Positions 12,488-24,153 of a stretch of 64,000 nucleotides of DNA are shown here, in pieces. Each line of letters opens with the position of its first letter. Position 1 is the first letter of the stretch. The notes under the pieces were generated by a model. The model was not told the DNA's origin, searched no databases, and worked only from the letters and a program-made list of their open reading frames with translations. Origin of the DNA: Allium sativum (lineage: Eukaryota > Streptophyta > Magnoliopsida > Asparagales > Amaryllidaceae); the NCBI GenBank assembly GCA_030737875.1, contig CM060920.1:482638861-482702860 (forward strand). The letters are read 5' to 3'. A program made the position numbers and the translations under genes.

Positions 12488-15400
12488 TTACCAGGCAAAG
12501 AGTTCTGGATGTGATCCCCTTATGCTCTCCTCTGTTTCCGAAGTACAGTCACTCTCATTCTCGCCCCACTGAACCTTGACCAGTTTCACCGCCTTCCTTC
12601 GAAGTTGCTTCGTATCGCTCTCGACAATATGGATCGGCTTGCGATTCCCAACCGCCTTGGGTTCTACTTCGATGTCATCTAACTGATCCGATGAAATAGT
12701 CATATCGGGGTCGTGCACGAACTTCCTCAACTGGGAAATATGAAATACGTTGTGAACTCCCGCCATCTTGTCAAGTAATTGAACTTTATTTGCTAAATTC
12801 CCAACTTGTTCGAGAACTAGGAATGGACCACCAATTCTTGGTGCTAACTTTCCTCTCCTGCCAAATCGAATCACGCTTTTTAATGGAGAAATCTTGACAA
12901 ACGCCAAGTCGCCAACGGAGAATTTTAGATCTTTTCTCCTCTTATCAGCATAACTCTTCTGCCTATCTCGAGCAGCCTTTATTCACTGTTGGATAACCCT
13001 AATCTTGTCTGAAGTTTCTCTTATCACATCTAGCCCAAGCACAAACTTCTCACCGGTTTCTAACCAACATGATGGTGAGTTGCACGGTCTTCCGTATAAA
13101 GCTTCAAATGGAGCCATACCAATACTAGACTAACAACTATTATTATATGCAAACTCCACTAGATGCAAATGGTCATCCCAAGACCCTCCAAAGTCCAATA
13201 TACAAGCTCTCAAGAGATCTCCAATATACGATTCACCATCTCTGTCTGACAGTCGGTTTGAGGATGGTATGTGGTACTGAGATGTAATTCGGATCCTAAA
13301 GCCTCTTGTAAGCTCTTCCAAAATCCACTAGTGAACAATGGATCTCGGCCACTTACAATGCCTTTGGGTACTCCATGAAATCTCAGTACCCACTTCATAT
13401 ACAGTTTTGCTAATTTAGTTGTTGTTCTATTCGACTTGACGGGTATAAACCTTGAACTCTTGGTTAATCGGTCCACAATCACCCAAATGCAATCATGGCT
13501 CGATCTAGTCCTTGGTAACCTATCAATGAAATCCATTGAGACTTGTTCCCATTTCCATTCTGGAATTTCCAATGGTTGTAGCAACCCACTAGGCTACTTT
13601 TGCTCGGCTTTAACTAGCTGGCAATTCATGCATTTAGATATAAAATTTCCAACATCTCTCTTCATGCCTTCCCAGTAGTAGGCCTGCTTCATGTCTTGAT
13701 ACATTTTGTTACCACCCGGATGTATAGTCAGTTTTGAGTGATGACATTCCCTAAGCACTTCATCTCTCAATCCATAAACATTGGCCATAACTAGTCTCCT
13801 ATTCTTTCTAAGCCATCCATCTCGATCAAGCCCATACTTGTTCATCTCCTCGTCGATACCCATCTCTATCTTGGAGATGATTTCTAATAGATTAGGATTG
13901 CCCCTCTGAGTGGAACCAATCCGCTCAATCAAAGTGGGTCTGATCGTCAAACTTGCTAACATCTCAGGATCCGATTCACACTTTGGTTTGAAATCATACC
14001 CAGCAATATACTCCAGTTGCTTCCATTCTAGAAACATAGCCCCTAAACTGGCATGTCTCCTACTCAATGCATCAGATACCTCATTGCCCTTTCCTGGTGT
14101 ATATGTGATATCGAAATCATAGGAAGCCAAGAATTCTAATCATCTTTGCTGTCAGAGATTTAGATCCTTCTGAGAGAAGAGATACTTTAATAATTTATGA
14201 TCAGTAAACAACTCGAATCTTTCTCCGAAGAAATAATGTCTCCACATCTTCAATGCGAAAACGATCGCTGCCAATTCCAAATCATGGGTAGGATATCTTT
14301 TCTCATGCGGTTTCAGCTGTCGACTAGCATAAGCTACAACCCTATCTCTTTGCATCAATATAACACCTAGTCCGGTACCAAATCCATCCGTGAATGCTGT
14401 CATCTCTTCATTCCCTTTAGGAATGACTAACACTGGCGCACGCATCAACTTTTTCTTTAGACTCTTAAATGCATTTTCACAATTTCCGTCCCAGACGAAA
14501 GCTTGATTCTTATTGGTCAATTGAGTTAACGGTGCCACTATCTTGGTGAAGTCTTGGATAAACTTACGATAATATCCAGCTAATCCTAAGAAACTTCTTA
14601 TGTCTGTTGCATTCTTAGGCGTAGACCAATCTTGTACCATAGCCACCTTCGCAGGATCCACAGCAGTACCATTCTCCGAAACAACATGGCCCAAGAATCT
14701 CACTTCCCTCCTCCAGAAGTGACACTTAGAAAACTTCGCTTTCAATTGGTGTTTCCTCAACACCTCCATCACTATCCTCAAATGTTCCTTATGTTCTTCC
14801 TTTATCCTCGAGTAAACCAAGATATCGTCTATGAACACAAGAACAAACTTATACAATTGATCCCTCAATACCCTACTCATAAGATCCACAAAATATGCTG
14901 GTGCATTGGTTAACCCGAATGGCCAGACCAACCACTCATAAAATCCATACGGCGTCCGAAATGCCGTTTTAGGAGTACTCTCAGCTGCTACTCGGAGCTG
15001 ATGAAATCCTTTCGCGAGGTCCAATTGGGAGAACACTCTCGCTCCCTCTAGTTGATCAAACAAATCATCTATCCGTGGAAGAGGATATTTATTCTTCCTA
15101 GTCACTTTATTCAACTCGCGATAGTCCACACATAAACGAAAGGAACCATCGGCCTTAGTAGCAAATAAAACTGGTGCTCCCCACTTGGAGACACTTCTTC
15201 TGATAAATCCCTTCTTCAAAAGATCGCTCACCTGCACCCCGAGATCTCCCTGCTCTCTTGGTGCCATACAATGAAGTGGCATCACTATAGGTCTGGAATT
15301 TTTCACTAAATCAATACGGAACTCAATCTCTCGGTATGGTGGAAGTCCAGTCACTTCCTCGAAGATATCCGGATACTGGCCAGCAATGGGAACCCCTGAT

Positions 15401-16863
15401 AACTCGTCCTACGAAATGTCGAGGGAATTTAGAAAACTAGCCATCACCTCATCACTAGGTAGGCCACCAAACACTACCCTCCGCCCATCATCCGCCCTAA
15501 TAGTCACCGAAAATCCCTCATAGTCAACCACCACCGCGTACCTTTGGAGCCAATCGACTCCCAAAATAATGCCAAACCTAGTAAAGCCCAAAAAAAGCAA
15601 TCACAAGAAAACATACATCCATGACCCGATAGGACCAAATTTCAACAAATCATACTAAGGCTAGTCGAACCACCAATCCGGTTCATTACAACTAAAGGTC
15701 TATCGACTATCTCGGGTTCCAATCCCAACCTAACTACCAGGTCACTAGATATGAAGGAACGGGAAGCCCCAGTATCAAACAATACTCGAACATGAACATC
15801 ATAAATAGAAGTCGTACCTTGAATGACGACATTCTTTCTTTTCCCCACCGTAGTTAGGGCATTCGACGAAGAAAGAACAACACTGATAGCATATGCTTTC
15901 ACAATTTACTTCTCTTTACGAGGTTGGGGACATTTATCCTTATGATGTCCAACTTGGCCGCAGTTGAAGCACTTCTTGTCCGCTGGCTTGGCCCTATTGT
16001 CTTTGGCATAGTGGCCCTTCTTGCCACAGCTAAAGCACTCAACATCTTTCTTTCTTTTTCTGACCATCCTTGGTCTGGTTCTGCTTCCTCTTATTCTGAG
16101 AGTTATTCTTGCCTCCACCGCTTGACTGTGGCTTTGTCCCTTCTGCAGATACAACAGCGACTCCAGTCTTAGGCTTAGGAAAAAGGCTCTCTGATCTCAA
16201 TGCTTTCCCAACAATCGATTCAAAAGTCTCATCAATATGGTTTATAAGCCTTTCTCCCAAGTACACATTTAAGCCAGTTATGAACTTCTCGTTCTTCTTC
16301 TCGGCGGTGTCGATAAGAGATAATCCATATTTCGATAAAGTATTGAACTCAGCAATATATTCTAAGACTGCACTACCATTCTATTTAAGCTCCAAGAATT
16401 TCCTAAACAACTCTGACTTCTGCGCAGCTGGGATGAACTTATCACTGAACCGGGTCTTAAACTGATCCTAAGTAACTTGATCCTCGGGAGTAGCTGCCTT
16501 AATAGCATTACACCAATTAATAGCCCGTCCTTGCAACTGATGGGATGCTAGCTTCCTCTTCATCGCGTCTTCGATTCCCAGATCCTCGAAGATGTGCTCT
16601 CGGCTATCAAGCCAATCTTGAACTTCCGTAGCTGATTCCGTTCTGTGGAACGGCTTCGCACCGAGACTAGTGTAGTCCTTACAGAGTTTGGCAAAATCGG
16701 CCTTGGGCGCCTGCACGGCTGCTCCACCACCATTTGCAGCATTAGGAGCTGCCCTTTGTACATCCCTAATCATCTCTCTCATGAAGTCAGTGGACATCGT
16801 CCTCATATCAGAAGCATTCCTATTATTGGCTCCTGAACCAGTATTTCTCGTATATCGGATCAT
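12488..16863 (-). pseudogene. gag-pol: gag-pol of element B, broken into fragments
   Basis: Read from 16863 downward, the order is: capsid-type gag (16863-16300, FAKLCKDYTSLGAKPFHRTE); two CCHC knuckles (about 16075-15920), the first ending in Asn instead of Cys (CFSCGKKGHYAKDN); aspartic protease with LFDTGASRSFIS (about 15790); reverse transcriptase with [10 protein letters not shown] and [10 protein letters not shown]; RNase H with [10 protein letters not shown]; integrase zinc region with the HHCC pattern (about 13740-13600); integrase core (13584-13210); and a C-terminal tail with a chromodomain-like end (KVQWGENESDCTSETEES). The longest open stretch is 400 codons (15354-14152). Stops include TGA and TAG at about 14131-14152, where an active element would have CGA and TGG, and the integrase motif reads SGRDP where SDRDP is usual, so one catalytic Asp is lost. 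It made the full protein set once but cannot now. The domain order RT, RNase H, integrase and the tail place it in Ty3/Gypsy chromoviruses. Confidence 0.9.
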
Positions 16864-17051
16864 CGTTCAATCTGTAAAGAGAAAATGATTAACCATCTTT
16901 TCAGTGGTGCCAGTGCAGTGCGACTTCATCCTTAAATATACTAATTGTATATAAATAGCTTTTGAAAACCAAAATATCACAAATATGCGCTCTCCTAGAC
17001 GTATACTATCTCTCCCTGGTGTCTTTCCCTAGGTTAACTACACAACCTAGA

Positions 17052-17063
17052 GCTCTGATACCA
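17052..17063 (-). other. Primer-binding site of B
   Basis: The minus strand is a perfect TGGTATCAGAGC, two bases from the LTR edge at 17066. Confidence 0.9.
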
Positions 17064-17065
17064 AG

Positions 17066-17873
17066 TGTGACGGCCCGCCCTGCACCAGCCGACATTTCCA
17101 ATGAAAGTGCGTTGTGCCAATGCCCAACTAGAACGGGATGGTCACCAAAGAAAGGAAGTTTGAACTAACAAGGAACTTGTAGAACGTCTCACAGCGCATG
17201 GGATAAAATATAATAATAACATAACTTTGACATAAAACAGGCGAGACAGTGCATAAGCTGAAAATAAACCATTATAGCAGCGGAATCCAAAATACATCTT
17301 ATGATCCAAACCAACATTATTACAACTTTGAAATACTGTCTCTAAAGAAAAAGAAAGAGGTACACTAATAATGCCCAAAGTAGTGACCAGCAACAACACA
17401 GGGAGACTATATATATAGCATACGTGGAAGCCTCCTGCTCGTCTCTGGTACAGCTACTCGTGCATAATCACCTGACCTGTCTTTAGTCTGCCCGTTTAAG
17501 AGCACCCAGAGTAATAAGAAGAGACATAAAACTCTGGGTCATACAAAAGTCTGGTATGAGCGATAAGCAACAAAACAGAACAATAACAGGTATATATAAC
17601 CATACCTAAACCTGCAACCAAAGAGTTAGCACAACAGGATGTACAATAATCTAAGGTGACACTAACACATGGTGTGGAAATAATGGGGAGGGTGTGTGCA
17701 TGTCATGGTGATAGCAAAACATCAAACATAGCAATCATCCCCACATCTCTCACTCACTGCGTAAAGCATACGATATCCACTGCTTTGACTACCCAAATCC
17801 TTTTCTATGATCGCTCTGCCATATGGAGTCATGATGGTTCCACTGCACTAATCCACAACCACTAATCCCTTGC
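17066..17873 (-). mobile_element. 5' LTR of B, left part
   Basis: It aligns with 9812-10640. It is cut at 17873 by element A, whose duplicated target CTTGC occupies 17869-17873 and 28695-28699. The ORF at 17142-17399 is the same LTR sequence as 9821-10156 and is not a gene. Confidence 0.9.
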
Positions 17874-18149
17874 TGTAACACCCCGTAATTTTGTAACACT
17901 AGGATTCACAAATCAAGGCAGAATTAAATTTTAAAATCAAAATCAAGGGAAACGGGTTGCGCCATTGCGTTCATCTCGAAATTCTGCATGAAAAAGAGTC
18001 CGAGTTTGCGAGAATCGGAGTCCGTATGATGGAGATATGACCCTCCGAAGTTTCAGGAATTTTTAGAACAGAAAACAGCTCGAAATTCGAATTCGAAATT
18101 CGAATTCAAACCCAGAAGCGGGCTCGGCGGGAAAATTCCCGCCCAGGAC

Positions 18150-18215
18150 CCAGGTCGACTGGGGAGTCGACCCCCCCTGACCAGGTCGACTGCCCAGTCG
18201 ACATGGGTGTTGACC
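18150..18215 (+). promoter_or_regulatory. GTCGAC cluster upstream of TATA in LTR A
   Basis: Three perfect and one or two imperfect copies of the palindrome GTCGAC lie in about 70 bp, 90-150 bp upstream of the TATA box. The same cluster occurs at 24430-24505 (A 3' LTR), 32125-32205 (C) and 57865-57960 (D), with different spacer sequence in each. The clustering and position suggest binding sites for a transcription factor; this is inference. Confidence 0.55.
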
Positions 18216-18297
18216 TAGGTGCAAAAACCCACTTTTGGGCCTGGGTGCATTCTGATATACCTGGTCTCGTTTTCTGCCTAGATTCGTCCGCCTAATC

Positions 18298-18306
18298 CTA
18301 TATAAA
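18298..18306 (+). promoter_or_regulatory. TATA box of A 5' LTR
   Basis: CTATATAAAC lies about 425 bp into the LTR. The same sequence occurs at 24589-24597 (A 3' LTR), 32284-32292 (C) and 58104-58110 (D), followed in each by a C-rich stretch suited to transcription start. Confidence 0.7.
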
Positions 18307-20003
18307 CAGCCCCTAGTCTACTTCTCTATTCACAATTCTTCTCTAACCTTATGCTGCAAAGATTCTTTGGTGGACATGGCTTCTTATCCTCCTCTAAATT
18401 AAATAATAAATAAAATAATATGTAAAATAAATCAAGACGAGGAAATGCTGCTCAAGACTTTCAAGAGGGGATTCAAAACAAGCTAGGATTCAAGCGAAGA
18501 TTCAAACGACTTCAACAATTGTTTTTCTACGAATCTAATATAATCTCTATAAGTCGGTTACTTTTTAGATTTGAACGTTTTCTCTATTCGTGACATGAAA
18601 TTAAAGGAATAAAAAAAATATGCCAAATCTTCCTATTCGAATCAGTGCTTATATCTTTGGACCTAATTAAGAACTGTTATGATTCGATGACCAATAAGAC
18701 TGTGACTATGAAACTATGGACCTTAAAACCATATGCCTCTTTGACTATGAACATTGCCTATGAACATTGCCTATCAACATTGCCTATGACTGTGACTCCT
18801 GACTGTGAGAATTATTTTCCTTTGACTATGAACATCGCCTATGACTGTGATTCATTAACTGTGAGGATTTATTGCCTATGACTATGGATATAAGGTTATT
18901 ATTTATGCCTATGACACTGTAGTTACAAAACCATGTTGTACCCCAAACTGGCATTATATTGGATCTAGGCTTGACTTTCTATTTCTAGTTATCCTTGGAT
19001 CTTGATCTTGGGAATTTACCTATTAAGTTAGGTCTACCCATGTTCTTGAACCTATACTATTCAACCCTATTCATGTCGTAATATTACCAGATCTATATGT
19101 CTGTGAATTATCATCTTATGCCAGTTATTATGTCTATTCTTTCATGGCATTTTGGTTCATTCCCTTTGATCCACGAATCTAGATTTATTTATAAACTAGG
19201 TTGAACCACGATTTTATGAACGATGGGAATACGTTTTGGGAAAAACATGAAATCGACCAAACTTGGAAATTGGCATAATTTGGGAACATGCATTATAGCA
19301 TGACTATTAAGATGAAAATTAGAATAACAAGTCTAGTTTTGACATGAAATGAAATTAGAATATTAAATCAGAATTGCGTGGCTAAATTAACCATGATAAG
19401 TATATTAGCATAATTGTGAATAATTTACATACATTGGGCGTAAATGGTAAATGGTTAAATGGGCCACAAAGTAGGTAGTTGGTATGCAAATTAAGTTTTG
19501 GGCATAAACGGTGAACTAGAATATGAAATCTAGTTTGGCATAAACTGTAAACTGGAATATAAAATCTAGTTTTTGGCATGAACTGTAAATGAGGATGTTG
19601 GGTCTAAGTTGTTATAAACTGTAAGATAGGCAAATCAAGATTTGGGCCTAGAATATAAGTCCATTATTGGGCATGGAAAATGTATATGGTATAGGCCAAA
19701 TTTATTTATAAAGGGAAAATGGACTTTGAGGATAAATGGTTAAACTTTGAGGATAAATTACTAACAATTTATATATATACAAAAGAAAGGTTTATTAATG
19801 ACATCTCTTCTAATAATACATACACCAGAAAGTTCTAGGGTGACAGAGAGGATAGTGTCTAGGCTTGGGTTTGGAAAATACAAGTTTCTTGCTCTCCCTG
19901 GCTATCCCTAACTGATCCGACGGACGAGATGGTTACTTTCAAAACCTGATTTGAAAATTAATCAAAACCCTTTGAACTTAGAAAACACGAATATGCCTAA
20001 CCC

Positions 20004-20090
20004 GAGGTTAGACTGAGTTGCGATGTAAACCTGCCCGGAACCAACCGGCACATCCAGTAATCGCAACAATATCTGTCTAATATGAGTGGT
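20004..20090 (+). other. Covarying hairpin element, copy in A 5' LTR
   Basis: The inner stem is GTTGCGAT (20017-20024) with ATCGCAAC (20060-20067). The outer stem is TTAGAC (20008-20013) with GTCTAA (20075-20080). The apical part reads TGCCCGGAACCAACCGGCA, which can form a short stem with one bulge. Other copies: 26269-26360, 33872-33958, 33983-34070, 59458-59543 and 59565-59655. Stem bases change in pairs between copies, which supports a folded nucleic acid. It falls in the transcribed leader, within the candidate intron. Confidence 0.75.
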
Positions 20091-20129
20091 CGCGGCTTTA
20101 ATTTATTTAGTTAAAGCTAGAACAAGAAT

Positions 20130-20780
20130 GGTAGGGTTAAGTTAACTAAGACACTTAACCAATTCAACATGATAACCGAACCGATGGGTGGGGTTAGGTT
20201 CATACTGACACTTAACACAGTTAAGCTAGAATGGGAGGGTTAAGTCCATAGGAACACTTAACCAACTTAACACAGTTAAGCTAGAATGGGAGGGTTAAGT
20301 CCATAGGGACACTTAACCAAACTTAACATCGTAACAAGACAAGATTTGTAGGGGTTAAGTAACTAAGAAAACACTTATCCAAATTAACATGTTAACTAGA
20401 CTAGAGGTTGAGGTTAAGTAAAATTTATTACACTTAGCCAATTTGATATGTTAGCTGGACTAGACCGTAGGATTAAGTAAACTTGAACACTTAACCATCA
20501 GATTGTGATAAATGAATAGGGTTAAGTCTAAAACATGAAAGGATAATACTTAACCATTAATAAAATGTTAGTTAAAACAAATGGGCAAGGTTAAGTTAAA
20601 AAGGAATACTTAACTAATACAGGATGAATGAACAGGGTTAAGTAATAAGAAATACTTAACCAATATAACTTGGTTTGTGGTAGGGTTAAGTCAACATGAA
20701 GTACTGATAACACTTAACCAGTTTATCAGGATAAATGAAGAGGGTTAAGTTAGCTTGAATTGACTAATGACACTTAACCA
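20130..20780 (+). repeat. Array of GGTTAAGT...ACTTAACC inverted pairs
   Basis: About twelve units at roughly 50-60-bp spacing each have GGTTAAGT (or one change from it), a spacer of 10-25 bp, then ACTTAACC, its reverse complement. Each unit can fold as a hairpin. Spacers differ from unit to unit while the arms stay close to consensus. The matching array in the other LTR is 26397-27040. Shorter versions occur in C (34100-34260) and D (59695-59790). Four CTAAG...CTTAG pairs follow at 20790-20925. Confidence 0.85.
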
Positions 20781-22039
20781 ATCCAAATTGACGAGAAAGA
20801 GAACTAAGTAGTAAACCTTAGTTTAAAGGAGCTAAGTAGTAAACCTTAGTTAAGAAAACAACGATTCTGGAAACTAAGTGGTAAACCTTAGTTAACAAAA
20901 CTAAGTAGTAATTCTTAGTATAACACGGGAAGGATCGAACGTCCATCTAATTTTAAAGAAAGCTCCAACGAATTGGGTTACGAAGCCCGAGGCTTCGAGG
21001 GGACGTAAGGGTACTCTTGGTATCCCTCTGTGAGGCAGCAGATGATCCTCTTGGGCTCACAGAGGTTAAGGTCTGCATTAGAAGAACCAAGGGTATGCCT
21101 TGGTTGCAAAATATGGCAACCTAAAGACTAGGATGGACCAGCGTGATTCAGCGAGAAACCGGTAGCCCTGTGATAGCAACTCGTCGTCTACCATCCATCT
21201 TCAGTCAATCGAGATACGTGAAGTGGGAAGGCGGAGAACTTCTACGGACCATATACTTGCTATCTAGTTATGGTTGCGGTTGGGGATGGCCATAGGTTAG
21301 TGGGGGCAAAAGGGGCCTGCGTATAGTTCTCATTTTTCAAGGTGTGCCTTTCATTAGTTGAGGGAGGGGCCAAGTGGGACCATAGCCACTAGAATAAAAA
21401 CAGACCTTAGCATCTGCATCGGCAGATATTTGAAAGCTCCCGACCGAGTTCTGTGTTTCTTGATTTGCCCTGCCACAGGACTCGGGCTGCACATTACAGG
21501 ACACGTGCATCTAGACAAGCGATAATGATTCGCGCTACATGCGTGGGGAATTCTAGGAACATATACCACTCTAGGTAGTGTGTCCTAGACTAGGGGGCAT
21601 CGTTCGACAGGTAGCATAATCCTTAGTTGGATTAGGTGGCATAAACCCTGAATCCGAGAAGCGTTCAGCAGATAGCGTAAACTCTAGTTGAATCTAGAAA
21701 GCACTTGATAGAAAACCCTAGATTAGATCTAGGTAATAAATAATAAATGTATGCCTGAAGGCAATGGAAAATACAGGGATTGGGATCACGTTATCGTTAC
21801 TAGTTGGACACTAGTTAGGTGGCGCAGAGATATAGAAACCAGTATAACAAGGAAATAGCGAAGCGGCGAAAGTATTAGAGCATATCCAGTTTATCTTATC
21901 TTAGCATATCTTGTGTTAATCTTGCTGACCCTAACATCATGGTGTTATCTTGTATTCAGTGAATTCATGTCGTTTTGTTTTTCCATGTTCACATGCTAGA
22001 AGTAACTGAACTTACTCAGGCTTTATGTCTAACTCTGTT

Positions 22040-22082
22040 TTTTCTTTCGTCTTCTTTTCTTCCGTCCCCCCCCCCCCTCCAG
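22040..22082 (+). other. Pyrimidine tract and 3' splice-like site, LTR A
   Basis: A T/C-rich run ends in twelve C and TCCAG, then GTAGTAAAGGAGGG. The same arrangement is at 28300-28341, 34910-34948 and 60360-60397, always about 350-390 bp before the LTR end. It resembles a plant intron acceptor that would join the leader to the primer-site and gag region. Confidence 0.55.
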
Positions 22083-22437
22083 GTAGTAAAGGAGGGAATA
22101 GTATAGCTCAGGTTAAGTTGGACTGTCACTCTTTCCCAAGCTTGAAGATTCTTGGACAAAGTGCTTTGGACTCTCCTTTTCGCTGCAATGGCTGGCTTAT
22201 GCTACATTGGGGAATATAAATGTATTTTTATGCTTCTTTATTTTGTAAGACAGATGATACTCTGATATTGGAAAACAATTGTTGTACAAACTATCTTATC
22301 AATAAAGTAAAGTTTTATTTTCCGCTGTTTAATTTCTGTCTGTCTTGTAATTTATCTGCATCTTTTACCCTAAATGCTCCACAGAACTTAGTGCATTACC
22401 TTTGTGAGTGACACTAACGGACGTGGGGTGTTACACG

Positions 22438-22449
22438 TGGTATCAGAGC
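22438..22449 (+). other. Primer-binding site of A
   Basis: A perfect TGGTATCAGAGC lies two bases after the LTR end at 22435. Confidence 0.95.
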
Positions 22450-24140
22450 TGAGGGTTACCAGATCAGATAAAGGATTTGAAAAATTATTTTCAAAACGGT
22501 TTTAAAAGAAGCATTTTCAAGAGAAAAGATTTGTTTAAAAGGCATATTCCCCAAAGCCATACGCATTATCTTCTCTTCCTCTGTTTGAATTCTTGTCTCC
22601 TTCTTTCTTGAGTCTCTGGGGTTCCTGGTTTTCTGGGAGGTAACCTCATCGATGGGCGAAGTCGTGCCTGGCTTCCATCCATAGCCGTAGTTGTTTCACC
22701 TACGGCCAGTTTTCTTTCAAGCTTATAGGGTTTTCTGTACGATGGAAGCAGCTTTCGAGAGATTTGTCAACATGACTACACACGGAAGAGGATGAGGAAT
22801 TCATGGATGTAGATTTAGCTCACAAAGGAGGAAGGAATTATAAAACCTAAGACAAGAGGAAGTATCTTTACTATGGTGTAATAGGGCATGTAATTAAGGG
22901 CAAAGGACAAGATTTTCAGAAGGGCAAGTACCTACCTTCGCCACCAAGCGTACCTAGGAGAAAGGTAGTAAAGTTCTGTTGGAAGGGTCTAGTTTTCTTG
23001 TTCGTACTATTTCCTTTGGTTTTAGCGCTTCGCATTTGTTCATATCAACTTCCATAGTTGAGTCTCTGCACCATAGTACTTGTATAGTAGAAAGATCCCA
23101 CTAGAGTCTCAAATCCAATTGGTGGTCCGACCAGTTTATTTTTGGTTAGTAGGGATTTGAGAATAGCTTTCGAGTTTTCTTATATCATCTCACGTAGATC
23201 GTCTAAATTCGGAGGAGATATTCCTTGGGTGCTTGTCTGATATTGGTTTAGGCCTTTGGGGCTTGTACTTGAGGAATGTCGAGTTCGACTAGGATGGTTT
23301 GCGTGAGAGATGAATAGTTGTAGCAGGCACTCTAAAAAGCACGTAGTGACCTTTCGACCCTTATAGTTATGGCATGGTGGATAAGAGGGAGACCTCTAAT
23401 CATCTTAGTACATACACTTGGTACCATGATTGACATCTGTTTATTTTGGAAATGGAGGTCAGAAACTTCACAATCGTGAAGTTAAATTAGTTAAGATACA
23501 ATGGAGTAAAGCTCAAGAAGGCTAGATACTAGCATCATACCCTTTTCCTTAAGGGTGCATCCTTGATTTCTTTTTTTTGTAGGAGCTTTACACATAATTG
23601 TTTCTCTCTTTCCAAAGTATATCCTCTAGGTCGTATCTTCGATCCTTAGGTAGAAACTCTTTTGGATGTAAACATGTATTTGAAACATGTTATGGTTGAT
23701 GGTTGCGAGTGGTTGCTAATGGTTGCTCGTGAATGCATATACATACGAATTAGGCACTAGATCAGTTCGGACGCTTTCATATTGCATTTACAGATATGTA
23801 TTTGTTTGTAAGTTGAACTTGATATGTTATCATATGGATGTTGCATATGGATGAATGGCTATGCACACATGTAGTATTTACATAACTAGGGGTGCTTGCA
23901 TACATGATTGGACGCATGGCACTGACATGATTCGCATTAAGGAGGTCGACTGAATCAGTAGACCGCCTGATTTTGCACTAGATAAAGACATATACACACA
24001 CACTATGCATAATAACATGAAAACATTAGAAATCATTTTAAGGACAATGAATGCCTGTAATTGAATGGTTGAGTAGATGGGTGATTGGATGGTAGGACAC
24101 ATTCTTCCTAACTTGAAGATTTCGAGGACGAAATCCTTTT

Positions 24141-24153
24141 AAGTGGGGGAGAA
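24141..24153 (+). other. Polypurine tract of A
   Basis: AAGTGGGGGAGAA lies immediately before the 3' LTR start at 24154. Confidence 0.92.

Larger units (their letters stand above)
17874..22435 (+). mobile_element. 5' LTR of A
   Basis: The ends are TGTAACACCCCG and GTGGGGTGTTACA, an extended inverted pair. In order it holds: the U3 box CGGAGTCCGTATGATGGAGA (18016 on), an AATTCGAATT palindrome (18079-18112), a GTCGAC cluster (18150-18215), a TATA box (18298-18306), a leader with a mutated donor (ATAAGT at 18549), the covarying hairpin (20004-20090), the GGTTAAGT/ACTTAACC array (20130-20780), CTAAG/CTTAG pairs (20790-20925), two small hairpins (21090-21130), a pyrimidine tract with acceptor (22040-22082) and AATAAA (22301-22306). 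No protein-coding content. Confidence 0.92.
22436..24153 (+). pseudogene. Internal region of A with decayed gag/protease
   Basis: At 22857-22902 a translated stretch reads KYLYYGVIGHVIK, which lines up with the D knuckle [15 protein letters not shown]; both leading Cys are Tyr, as expected from TGT to TAT. At 23018 the frame reads GFSASHLFIS against [10 protein letters not shown] of D, so the protease Asp is Gly. At 23050-23130 further bases align with the D protease segment up to the NPIGG region, with stops. Gag upstream of the knuckle is nearly all missing, and reverse transcriptase, RNase H and integrase are absent. The rest (23130-24120) shows no recognisable gene; its end reads TTCGAGGACGAAATCC, the usual last codons of chromovirus pol (FEDEI). 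The element therefore descends from an autonomous one by internal deletion. Confidence 0.8.

Noticed and set aside
20004..20090. tRNA or tRNA-derived SINE for the cloverleaf-like fold
   Set aside because: No A and B boxes, no anticodon arm geometry, and the unit occurs only inside LTRs.
20130..20780. Regularly spaced repeats that could suggest a CRISPR array
   Set aside because: Repeat units are only 8-10 bp, occur as inverted pairs, and lie in both LTRs of a plant retrotransposon.
22025..22411. ORFs of about 63 residues present in both A LTRs
   Set aside because: They span the pyrimidine tract, acceptor and AATAAA region; conservation reflects LTR identity, not coding selection.
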